A stretch of 64,000 nt of DNA from Lichtheimia corymbifera B2541 (Eukaryota; Mucoromycota; Mucoromycetes; Mucorales; Lichtheimiaceae), in NCBI GenBank assembly GCA_000697475.1, contig JNEU01000733.1:1-64000 (forward strand), read 5' to 3'. The position numbers were made by a program, and so were the translations under genes. The first letter of the stretch is position 1. Every line of letters starts with the position of its first letter. Below the pieces are notes generated by a model. It was not told the DNA's origin, did not search any database, and saw only the letters and a program-made list of their open reading frames with translations. Shown here piece by piece: positions 24,773 through 36,335 of the stretch.

Positions 24773-27711
24773 TTAAAACATGGTGGATTCCTCCTCACCG
24801 TCTTCTTGATCCTCGTCTTCCGGTGCATCTTGTTCTGGATCCTCAGGTTCATCATCACCATCATCACCATCATCATCAGGTTCTTCATGTTTTTGAGGAT
24901 GCTTCATCAATCGCTCATGTTTGCCCTTGAGTAAACTACGTGCGCTTTCAATGATGCCAGCAGCGCGTTCTTCCATTTCACGAGTAAAGCTTGGGCTGGC
25001 GCCTTGATCCAAGGCTTCAACAATGCTGGGGAACATTTCAGCTTCGTATCCAGACCATAAACCAGGGGCATAGACAATGTGCTTGAACCATTCACGACCA
25101 GGAAGACCCACGGGATCAATGAAAGCACGCTCCATTTGGCCGAGACGCTCGTTGGCTTTACGCACCTTCTTCAAGAGCTTCTTGTGCTTCTTTTTGTGCT
25201 TTTGAATATCAACCGCATCTCGTGTGTGCAATTTCTTGCGTAGCTTCTTGCGTAGCTTGTGCAATTTGTGATCAAACTTGACGCTTGTTTCATACAAGGC
25301 ATTGACAGCTGCAGATAGCTCTGGTAATGTGGCACAACCTTGCTCATCAGCCATGCGTGCTACTCGCAGATTAAGCTCGCTTGCGTATTCGAGAGGTGAA
25401 AATGGAAGCAAGACATCATCGGCAAGGCGGTGTGCAATCAGTGCCCAGACTTCGACCATCAACTGGTGATATTCATAAGTGGGATCGCCAAAGTGTTCCA
25501 TCCAATAAATGCTAATGACATGTATAAATCAGCTGCCTTGTTCAGAAAAGGTGGGATTCATATGATGATGTTTACCTGTCATAGTTGCTATGGCTCACAC
25601 CATAGTCGCCATGGAAACCCATAGACAAGCTGGTGATACCAAGATGATCAAAAAAGGCCATGTAGTCAGAACCGCCTCCCAAAGGATCCACCATCTTAGT
25701 AGTAATGCCCTTGGTGCCAATGGGGTCATGTGGGATGCGTGTTTCACGATCCATCTTCCATGCGTCAAACAATGGCATACTTGTCTTGGGATCGAAAAGT
25801 TCAGAGGTCACCTCGTACAACAAGTTGTTGAGCAAAGGTGATGCTTGAGCACCAAAGTGGGGTCCTGTCACTGCTTGATCCACGTTGATATAGGCAACGG
25901 CTTCATCATCAAGCCAATCCTTGTGATCTTCCACCCATTCGGTTGAGCCAATGCTGCCATACATTTGAGCATCCCATGAAGCGAGAATGATAGTACGTCT
26001 TGGTCTCCATCCACGTTCAAGCATCATTCCAAATACACGTGCTACTTCCATCTATATACAAAAAGTGGGTTAGAGCTTATTGTTGGATACATTATGTATG
26101 ATGACATACCAAGACAGCAGAACCAGAGGCAGCATCAGCACCACCAAAACCAAAAGCATCACGATGTGTACCTGAAAGAAGGAGGACAGAGTTGATTAGG
26201 GAATAGGTGAAAGTAACAGCATATGGTGGCTATACACTTACCAAGAATGATAGCGCGATGAGGATCAACAGCACCTTCGATGCGACCAATGACATTCCAT
26301 ACTGGCTTGATTTCGTAATTGTTAAAGTTGACGACGTTGACTTGAGCAACACTTGGGCCCGAATAATAATTGACTTCACAAAGGCCACCAAGCCAATCAA
26401 TTTCGCCTTTGACACCAAGACCTTCCATGGCAACGAACAAGGGCAAGGCGTCGGACCATGAAATTGGCAATGATGGGATACGAGGCATGGCATACGTATC
26501 ACTGGGATCCAAACGCGTAGCATTTTCAGTTGCTGCGTAACCAGGGGTCAACATGTCGCCAGGTAAAATTGACAAATAGTGAACCGTGCCACGTTCGACC
26601 GATGAAGGGGACCTCCAAGGACCTTCTGGATACGATTTAGCCGGTGTGCCATCTTCAGTCATCTTGTTGAATGGGCCATCTCCCATGGGATCAGAATAAA
26701 GTAATGCAGCTACACAGCCAAATTCTTCAGCTGTGCGTACTTTGAGACCACGTGCAATCACACCGTGACGCATTAAAGCGACCGTGCCAGTAAAGTTGAC
26801 ACCACGAGCAGCAAGGAATTGGAAATCAGTAAGGCGACCATAATTGACATACACCACAGAACCAGTGACATTGCCATCAGCAGAGTAACCTAGAATGATG
26901 ATGATGCATAAGAGTCAAAGAATCATTGTACTTGTAGTAATAGAAGCACATACCATGGAAAGTGGGTGGAGCATTAGGATGGGATGATGCTGGGTCTTCA
27001 GGTACGGGCTCTTCTTCCAGCTTAGCTTCATATAGGAATTCTTCAGGACCACTAACAATGGCCAATCGACGTGTCTTTGGTGTATTTATCCATGGGTAAT
27101 AAGTCTCAATGGTATTGTTGGGGATACCAAACTCCTCCCATTTGCTGCGTGTCCACTCAGCTTGAAGCTTGTCGTTGTGTGAACCTGCCAAATGCGGTTG
27201 TGATGCAAGTATATGGAAAAAATCACGAATGCTCTCTGTAGATGGCATCGTCTTGATCATAAAAGTGGGATCTTCCCATGGCAGACTAGCATCTAGGATA
27301 TATATAATGTGAGTGTCACCATGCCTATTATATGAGAGCATATGTATATATACCTTGATACACCATTTGGTTGGTGTGTGGCATGGCATAATTGAATAAA
27401 GAGTAGGAGGCTGCAAATAAGGCACCACACGCAAACACCTTCAAGAGACGTGAACGAAAGCGAGAAATGGGACGAGGACTCGTGGCACGTTTTTCAGCAG
27501 GCAACAATGGATCACGGCTATGGTCAGAGGAATAAATCTGACTACACCAGTGGCGTAGACGTTGGTAAACGATAGCAGGATCCTGGGAACCAGGTATTTC
27601 GCTTGGTGAGACGAAGCCCGTTGTCTTCTCTCTAAAAGATGGGTCGGACATGTACTGCTGCTGTGCAACAGGCTGCTCGTCTTGTGGAATCGAGACGTAC
27701 CCCTTCTTCAT
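24773..27711 (-). CDS. Transferrin-receptor/PSMA-like M28 family protein, probably catalytically dead
   Basis: Six exons (27711-27354, 27292-26954, 26889-26242, 26171-26110, 26051-25576, 25511-24773) encode about 873 residues. It is a type II membrane protein: a cytosolic tail, one helix at about 89-109, then a luminal part with a protease-associated domain, the M28 fold and a TfR-like dimerisation domain. The first zinc ligands are conserved in THRDAFGFGGAD (about H451 and D461), as are D527 (YINVD) and H623 (SHSNYD). The catalytic-base/zinc-ligand pair Glu-Glu of glutamate carboxypeptidase II reads Gln-Met in WDAQMYG (about 498-499). This recalls transferrin receptor and yeast Tre1/Tre2, which lost peptidase activity. 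A very basic helix (about 730-770) and an Asp/Glu-rich tail are added. Likely roles are in sorting or as an adaptor; that is inference. Confidence 0.88.
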
Positions 27712-29039
27712 CTTGTGACAAGTAGAAGTTAAAAAGAAGGGTCAAGGCTATTGTGCACAAAGAAAAAAGCCAGGGGGAATTAAACGCCAAAGCAAAAGTC
27801 GATGCGCGTTTATATAGTAAAGGGTAATGGCGATCTTGAAACACTCACTAATCATACTCCAGTTTGACGTTTGCTTACTGTTTGTTGATGTTATTCGAGG
27901 GATTAGCTTGGTCGTAAACTGTTTCGTGCCACATCGCATGCATATGTCTGCGTGTGTGTGTGTGTGCTTGCCGACATGGAGCATGTGGTGCTATCGCGCT
28001 TTGGTACCCAGACCCACAATTGTTGCACGATAAGATGTTAATAGCTGATGGTATCAAGCGCTGGGAGTCTGTGTGCCAAGTTGATTGATGCTGTGGAAGA
28101 AAACAAGGTATGCCTAGTGTGCTGTTTACTCTTTTTGGACCGGGACCCAAAAGATTGCCGTTTCAGTTGCAGAGTTGTTTGCACCACGTGAGGTACCAAC
28201 GCACCATTCTTTGCCATTCATCATGGTGTAAAAGTATGCTTATAATGGTGTACAAGTTGATGGATGATGGTTGTACATTGGGGTATTTGCGTCAAGATAA
28301 TAATGCAGCGAATAGCTTGTGCATGAGGTTGAATGAAGAAAAAGGCAAGGTGAATTATGCTGATGGGTAAGTGCAAGAAAGAAAGAGGAAGTTTCTATGA
28401 AAAAGAGAAAAAATATTTATCTAAAGTACAGTACACATATCATGTCACAGTGACAAGGTCAAGAGGGGATATACGATCGACGTGTACCTGTATGACGTTA
28501 TTTGAATGGGAGGGCGTGTGTGTGTGTATGTGTGTTGATTGATGTGGTGGGTAAAAGAGAGAGAGAGAGAGAGAGGGAGGTACCCACATTCACACCCATG
28601 ACACATCATCGTTGCCACATTCCTTCTTTCTCTTTTTCTCTTTCTTTTTTTCCCACTTTAAGAATGCGTCATTCCACCTTAACGTTATTACTACTTTTTG
28701 CTCTCTCATCCATTACATCCACCCCCAAATGTGGGTGAAGATGTTCATGATCAACTCCGCTTGCGTCCAGAACTTGAAAGTGTCTCCTCTTTCTTTCTTT
28801 CATGGGGGTGGCTGATAAAAGGAAAGAGAGAGAATAACGGAAAGGTCTCATTGTGTGTTCTGGACACACGCACTGTTCGCTTCCCGGATTAGTTTAACTG
28901 CAAAAAAAAGTCCACGCGCCTACTTTTCTTTCCCTCTCTTGCCCCTTTCTTTTTTGTTGTTCTTCTTTGTTGTGCTGCCTTTGTGGGTGTTGTCTTCTTT
29001 CCTCTCGTTCTTTATTCCTTTTTTTCTTTCTTTTACACA
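27712..29039. other. Intergenic between divergent genes, with simple repeats
   Basis: About 1.3 kb. Holds a TG run (about 27951-27966), a GA run (about 28557-28576) and long CT/TTC-rich stretches before the next start codon (about 28620-29035), typical of promoter or 5' UTR DNA. No gene seen. Confidence 0.5.
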
Positions 29040-30838
29040 ATGCTCCTACGTTATCTTATTCCTTGTGATGCCCGATTTTATAGTCAATACGCTGTTCCTT
29101 TAATAGAAACATGCCCTGAGCATTTTGACCTGGATGGCTTTCGTGCTTGTCTCGCAAACGACTCTTCAACAACAACCGACACCGACTTGCAACCCACTTT
29201 CCACGATTTCGAAACAGCATTTCACGATTTTGAGAATGACAGCAATGCACAGTATGAAATGCACCCAAAGTTTGGTCGATATGCAAGTATAACAATGCAG
29301 CCATGTTTCAATAATGTTTCCGCTGACTGAATGGGTTTATTGTTAGGTGTGGGATCTCGCAGACCAGTGGTATCAAAAGTGGAATGTGATATTCTCCTTA
29401 GATCATATGTGGAATTGGATACCAAAGAAAGATGGCTCGACTGTGGAAGACGATATGATGCAAGTGGATGATGCATTGATGGTGGATAATGATACAACAA
29501 CAAAGCGACCCTTTCAATCTACCACCCTTCAGCCATGGCTCGATCATATTACGCAACGACATCATATTCATCCAGATCACAGACTCTTGTTGGAACGTAT
29601 CTATCACCAATTGTTACGACTGAATCAGACCAATCGTCCTCTTGCTTTGGTGGGTGCAGGCAACATCAATACGCTGCCATTTTTCCCACCAACATGGTTT
29701 GTTGACAAACAGCCACAACGACCCAGTACTGAAGGAATGGCATCGTCTTTTGTTGCTCGCTTCGTACCACCCTATCGGTTGACTCATGTGCCAGAACGTT
29801 GGGATCTTGTATTTCTTAAAGGATTGACAGTGACGGATATTACTAATCAGGTGAGCTTATCATCCGGTATGCGTGTACACACACAATTTTCCTTACACTT
29901 GCATGCTTTTTTCATCATAGCCCAGTCTGGACCCTATCATGTTAACAGCCGTGATACCTGCCTATGGATTGACAGTGGTGAAGGATGAAAGAACAGGTTA
30001 CAGTCAGCTAGCCATGGTGATGAAAAAGGCAACCTATGGTAACTTGGAGGATAGTTTGGAACGCGAGATACCTACGACCTACGACAAACCTCGTGCGTTG
30101 GCGCTCAGCGTGACCAAAAAGATTAAGGATATACATTGGGAATATGTGCACGGCAATGTTCATCCGCGGAACATTTTACTCAACTTTGCAGACTATGTCG
30201 GTGATTTGGCGGATATTACCTTTATGCAACGTGCCAATGAATCTCATCGACAACAACAAAAGCGGCGATGGAGTGAAGGAATGCATAACAACAACAACAG
30301 TAGCCATGGTGAACAGGAGACCAAGGAGGACGATGGTGGACGAGGATATGGTAGATGGCCTTATTTGGCACCTGAATGCAAGGATATGGTGATGAATGGA
30401 AGCCGTTACCAGGTCACGACAGCAGCTGACATCTACGCACTCGGCATCATCTTGTGGCAGTTGGTATCTCGAGTCACTTTTCCGGATAACGCATTGGTTG
30501 ACCCATACATCTACCGGATCGAACCTATCCCAGGTGTGCTCAAAGAATGGGAAGATCTATATACAGATTGCTTGCAAAAGGATCCTAGTAAACGCCCTAA
30601 CGCTTACACTGTATATCGTCGTTTGGAGAAAATCCCTGAACATGTTCCAGTCGATCCATCCACCACAGAGTATATCCATAGGCGGCGAGCTGACATTGCC
30701 AATTTCCTCAGGGATCATCGTCTGCAAGGGGATGAAGCTTCTTTTGCCAGTGTCGGTGATGAGGTCTGGACCGCATCTGTCACACGTCTCGTCAACCAAG
30801 GCCTTGAGCGATATCCAAGTATCATCCGCTTTCCTTAG
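29040..30838 (+). CDS. Protein kinase-like protein, probable pseudokinase
   Basis: Best model: three exons, 29040-29286, 29363-29850 and 29921-30838, about 550 residues. The first junction is the least certain; other donors near 29263 are possible. The last 300 residues resemble a kinase C-lobe: EYVHGNVHPRNILL at the catalytic loop, YLAPE, ADIYALGIILWQLVS and CLQKDPSKRP. The loop reads His-Gly-Asn with His for the usual Lys, so the catalytic Asp is missing. The DFG position is at best Asp-Leu-Ala. No glycine-rich loop is visible. A low-complexity His/Asn/Glu insertion (about 340-370) interrupts the activation segment. The N-terminal 90 residues show no family. A scaffold or allosteric role is inferred. 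Confidence 0.7.
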
Positions 30839-31180
30839 TTTTACTTTCTACTCCTCCCTTTGACGTTGCTTTAAGCTCATCATGTCACCATTGTATACTC
30901 TTTCTCACACACAATCACGTACACACCACATAACATCCATCATCCAACCCAAAAAAAAAGGTTATCCAACACATGTTTTTACCCATACAAACACACACAA
31001 CATACCCGTATACAACCTCGTTACACATCCCTTTAACAAAGTAGATAGTAGTAAATAGTATACTCTACAAGGCGTTTTTGTTCTTTTAATGCAAGCTACT
31101 TGGCGACAACGATGTATGCTATCAATGATGTGACATGAGGAGTAGTAAGGGGGTCTAGAATGCAATCGTATGAAAGAGGC
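30839..31180. other. 3' region between convergent genes
   Basis: About 340 bases between the pseudokinase stop and the HECT ligase stop. It contains AC-rich stretches and an A-run at about 30951, compatible with two convergent 3' UTRs. Confidence 0.5.
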
Positions 31181-34100
31181 TCAAGAGAGGTCAAATCCAG
31201 CTTCGGCATTGATGGCATACAACAATTTCCTATTGAAGAAAGAAAAGCCATGGTTAAAAAGAAAAGTCCCTGAAGGGAGTGGAAACACACTTACTGTCGT
31301 AAAATCTCATAATTGCTGAAGCATGGTAACTTTAACAAATTAATACAAGTGGAGCTTGTTGGCAAACGGTCGTCAGATGATCCCGCATTACGAATACACA
31401 GCTGAGGTCGCAGCTCTTTGAATCCAAGCAACGGCGGTCGTGAGCAAGAGGTTACAAACTTGATAAACTTCATACGCTGCTCATTGTCAAAGCTGCAAAG
31501 TGCACGCCAGAAATTCTGGACCGTTGAATCGTCTTCTGTGTACCCTGCATAAACTGTGTTTGCTCGCAAGTCATCGAGGTCAATGGGTACCGAAGCACCG
31601 CCCAATAGAACTTGGAGTTCAGCCTGTCATGTTGTTCCACGTGTTATACATACATGAGTATGACTGCACCCAACAAGAAGATATTCTTTTGATGCGTACC
31701 TGATTGAACATACGTAGCCATTTGATGTCGATGATAGTTGATAATCCACGGAAAAAGGCTTTGCATTGTTTGGCGATTTGGGTGTTGAGACGATAATTAG
31801 CCACACGATAAACATATTGGATGCAATTGGCATTTGTAACTGGGATGCTGCTTCCACCCGGAATTAATTCCACGGTTCGGTTTTTTCCAAACTCTACAAG
31901 CCATAAACATTAGTACATCTTGTCTATCCATGCACCCCCCAAAAACAATGCAGCTGACAGTTTCATTTCACGTGTCATGCATAAAAGAGACTTACCATCT
32001 TGAGTTAGCGTAAAATCAAGCGAGAGGTCTTCTACATTGCCCCGAAAGTTCTTCACAGCAATCAATCCATTATACAGCTCTGGGTCGAGTGAGCGTAAAT
32101 CATCAACTACATTCCCATAAAGGTGATAATTAATAATATGATTCCAGATAGCCAAACCCACTATCCCATACTCACGGTAATTGATACCACCCAGACATTT
32201 CTTGAGGAAGAACTCAGCAAATGCAACGTCTAGTAGGATGCCTTCATATAATGCTTTGCCGATAATCAGACCAATAAATTCAAAAAAGGCCAATTGTGTA
32301 GCTAAAAAGGGAATGAAGGCCTCTTAGTATCATCATTATCCTCCCATTTCCAATTAACTTACGCTGTGTTGCATGCCGTCCAGGATTAGGATAAAGCAAT
32401 TGATCCGGTGTTGTTTGGAAGAGCCCATAATTGGTATCGAACGCTTCATGACTCAAGCTGTATAAAGACATACATAACATGCATGTATGAGTACAATGAA
32501 GACATATTCATTAATCTTACTTTGTGCACTTGCCTAGTTAAGAACTCCTTGAAAACACCGCCACCATCGATACCAGCTTCATGCAGCCCAAATTCATCCA
32601 CGAAGCCAATGGCCACCTTGCCTTTTAAGTCCTTGCCTAACAACGTGCACACGTATGCATGAGCATATAATCAATATCCATCTTACACTATTTCTTACCA
32701 CGCGTGTAAAGCTGCGAGAAGCCATCCTCGAATACATGGTTGCGTCGGATTGTCACATTCACCGAAGGACCAATGAATTGATCGATGTTGTTGCGTTGAC
32801 GATCATTTTGTACAAACATGCGGAAAATCTCAACACGTTGCTCGAAAGGAATGATAAAGGGGATATTGTTCAATACGCCAAGTCGCGGGCTGATAAGGGC
32901 GAGTTTGGTCTTGGATGGTTGTCGTGATTGTTGCTCTGGATCGTTTTCTAAGGAGAATTCTTCTGCGACAGCTTCGCTCGAGAAACCTTCGGTATCCAAT
33001 TTCTTGATCAACCAGTGTTCTTTGGGACAAAATGCACGTCGAGAACTTTACAATGAGTGAATATCAGTATGATAACGCGATCAATCCTTTGCATCATTGA
33101 CTTACTCTCGTGTATGGATTTGTCGAAGAAGTTGAGTCACTGTGCTACGCAATTGTGATATCCGAATTCCAGAAAGGCCCAATGTTTTCTCCACGTCCAC
33201 TGATCCTGCCCTCCAAAACAATACAAATGAAATGTTCTATGATAGTCTTTACGTTAGAACGGGTTACCATGGAGAATGAAATCATATTACCTTCAATTGT
33301 CGGCTGAGAGCGACGATTTGATCCAACTTGAGGTGGCTGCTTGGTGCATTGTCATCAAAAAATTCGTCATCACCAATCGTGAGTAATAACTTGGTATACA
33401 TCTCGCAAAGCAGGTAGAGAATTGCCCATATGTCAGGGCTTTTTGCATCTATGAACGATATAAGTACTTCCGTTCCATTCCAGAGCATATATATATATAT
33501 ATATCTGCTTACCCATAATACAAGAGACTGCGTCTGATAATCGATTCATGATGGTACCATCATTGTCAAACACGGCAGCATATTCGTGTGCAGACCATGC
33601 CTTCCAAAACACTTGTGCCAGATCAACCGATTCGGTGCGTTTGCCATCCACCCACCAACGATGATACAACAATGCATTCAATATAGGATCTCTCTGCAAA
33701 GGCCATCGAGTCATTAACATATCGAAGAGACCAGCAAGTCGACCCGCTAACGCTTGATCCACACCGCCGGATGTTTGTGCAAGATCAATAAATCGTTTCA
33801 CCAACGCATCCACGTTTCCTTTGTCATACAACATTTTGAGTCGTTCTCGAATCAGTGGATCCACATATCGTTGTTGTTGCAGTGTTCGAGATGCTTCAGT
33901 CATGACGATGTCCTCGTTTTCTGATCCGCTGAGCTCGTCTTCTATGTACGATATATGTGAGCTCACGATTGGTATACTCTTTCCTGGTGTTGGTATTATT
34001 ACCTGAATCAGTCATTACTTCATCCTCGTCAGGTTCGTTCAAGTATGTGGATGGCAAATCGGAGAGTAGGTTTTGGATTGCAATCGAGTATGGCTCCTAA

Positions 34101-35442
34101 AATCACACGGTCAGCAACCAGGGTCAACCTAATTCTCGAATCTACCTACTAATGCTCTATCGAGATGCACGCCTTTATGAAATCCTCCCATTTGTGTAAT
34201 GTTCATCAGTAATCCAACCACTCGTTCGGGGGTATGCTCATGCGCCCACTCTTCAGATTCGTACATGCGATTGAGGGTGGTCAGTGCGCTCTCCAAAGGC
34301 AACTCATCCAGGAACGACCTTAAGGTGTTATCGGGTATACTGTCCACCAAGAAGGGAATTGAAAACACGTCCACCAATAAGCTCTGTAATATCAAGGGTC
34401 GATGTAGCAGTTTTGGTGTAGATGCTGCGTTGTTAGACGACGATGATGGCGATGATCCATTGCCGCTGAATAGACCAAACATGGATGTTGTGGGAGGTGC
34501 TGCTGGCCGCCACTTTGTAATGCTAGATAGGGTATAATCATAGGGTGGCTTGCATTTGATAATGTCGAGGACAATGTCGAGTGTATATGTAAGAATGGAA
34601 GGCTCATTGTTGTTGTGATCAATGGTCGAAACGCTGTTGATTTCATACATCAAAACCCGCCTTAGAATCTCGGTTATCTTGCCGTGCAAAAGCGCATGTG
34701 TCGATATTCTCATATATGTGTCATGGGTATCCAGTAAACCATTGTATTGTGCCATGCGTTTGTATGTCGTGGGATCCATCACAATCGAAATGAAGCGTAC
34801 AAGTGGTGCAATCTCGTTGAAGCTATGAGGAGAGAATCAGCATCATCACGTATCCCAATTGAAATATTCTTACCTTGTCACTGCTGCAAGGATGACGTTG
34901 GTAGTAAATAGCGCTAATAGCCACGTCCGCTCATCCAACTGATCCTTATCGCTGTCAGCAAAGAGATGCATAAATCCAAGGAGATTCTCTTTCGATGATG
35001 ATAGTAAAATAGCACACAGCTCGTTCAGAGTAGCACCATAATTCAGTGAACCATAAGATAATATCAGACATTGTCGCATACAAGTAGCAACGGTGGTGTT
35101 GAAGGTAGTGTCACGATGATCGTCAACTTGCGTCAGCTGCTTTAGATTCGCCTGTAGCGCATTGAGTTCAGCACGCCGTAATCTGCTAGCGTCTCTCTTT
35201 GCACGGTAGAACGACTGATATATAGAAACGTTAAAAGTTAATAATAAACTCTCACATTGCAACATGTCAGTGTCCATTACCTGAATCTTGACAGCACAAC
35301 GTTGTCTTTGTCGTTCGTGTTCCCTTGCTCGCCGCTCCGCTTGAGCCTTTGCCATGAGTGTTTTCTTGTCTTCATGCGAGCGAATGCCACCGAGGTTGAT
35401 GTTGCGCCTCGGTTTGTAGTTGCCTTCAAAACTAAAATTCAT
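31181..35442 (-). CDS. HECT E3 ubiquitin ligase, UBE3C/Hul5 type
   Basis: Fifteen exons (35442-35281, 35214-34874, 34822-34150, 34096-34003, 33941-33513, 33448-33291, 33236-33106, 33045-32699, 32636-32534, 32457-32363, 32301-32176, 32106-31996, 31893-31700, 31623-31295, 31229-31181) encode about 1113 residues. The N-terminus has an IQ-like helix (AVKIQSFYRAKR), as in UBE3C. The HECT domain (about 750-1113) contains GIDGGGVFKEFLT, LIIGKALYEGILLD, LRSLDPELYNGL and the catalytic Cys in TSSTCINLL (about C1081). UBE3C/Hul5 extends ubiquitin chains on proteasome-bound substrates. A Ser/Asn run (about 285) and an acidic patch (about 410-430) are low-complexity inserts. One intron has a GC donor. Another is 69 nt with no in-frame stop. 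Confidence 0.94.
32458..32533 (-). other. GC-AG intron in the HECT ligase gene
   Basis: The join EFLT-SLSHEAF expected for UBE3C proteins requires a donor at AG|GCAAGT (exon end 32534) and an acceptor TATACAG before 32457. Confidence 0.8.
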
Positions 35443-36335
35443 GGTAGTCCTTGAGGCAAAGAGAGGTGTGTGTAAAGGTTGCGAAGAAAGTGAGTCTGCT
35501 AGCGGGAGAACTTTAAGCGATTACCGAGCTTCAAATTGCGACATCGGCATCAACCCAGCGTCAGCTGAATTTGGCACTGGAATACTGTGGAATTATCTTG
35601 TTGCATGATTAATCATGTTCCACTGCCGCAGCAGCAATAGTACTTGTTGCTGGCATGGTCCATTTACAAAGACATGCTGCGTTGGCACCTGGATTAAAGA
35701 GAGTAGTCATATGCCGTAGGATAATCGAATGAATATGGAGAATGAACGATAAGCTGTATGTAGAGACCCATCTATAACAAGAACCACCAGAAAATAAAGC
35801 TTGATGACACTGAGAATATAGGAATTGCTGCTTGTTGTTGACACGATGCATCTATGCAACGTGCATTGCGGGAAATCCATCCAAAGAAGTATCGCCAGCC
35901 AGAACCACCCGAGGATTGGGTAAAGCTTGTAAACATGATCCACTGATTCGAGGGACGTCTGTTGCAGGATGTATATCACAGGGATTGACAATGACAAGAA
36001 CTAAGAGAACTAGATACCTGCTGCCACTAAAGGCATAGAGGTTGTTGCTTGCTGTTTTGATATGATCCAACAATAAGAGACATGCGCGGGCAGACACCCA
36101 TCAAAGGACTTGACTGCTGCTTGGTAACGCAAACCACGAGAGATGGAGTAAAGGTTGTGGGCACCAATATATATGAGCACTCTTGCTAGCCTCTGACATA
36201 ATCTACTATGAAAGGTGCATAATAAACAATATGTATACCCATAGAGCAATGGTACTTATCAATGATCGCTTGAAAACATCAAAGCACCAAAGACAAGCTG
36301 TAACAGGTCACAGCTATGATAAGATGGTACATTGG
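35443..36335. other. Intergenic, unresolved
   Basis: About 0.9 kb upstream of the HECT ligase. Several short minus-strand stretches look weakly protein-like (35.6-36.1 kb, for example SGSCLQALPNPRVVLAGDTS), but no splice pattern joins them and no family is recognised. A degraded gene is possible. Confidence 0.3.

Noticed and set aside
35609..36250. Short minus-strand ORFs that look weakly protein-like
   Set aside because: No set of splice sites joins them into one frame and no family is recognisable.
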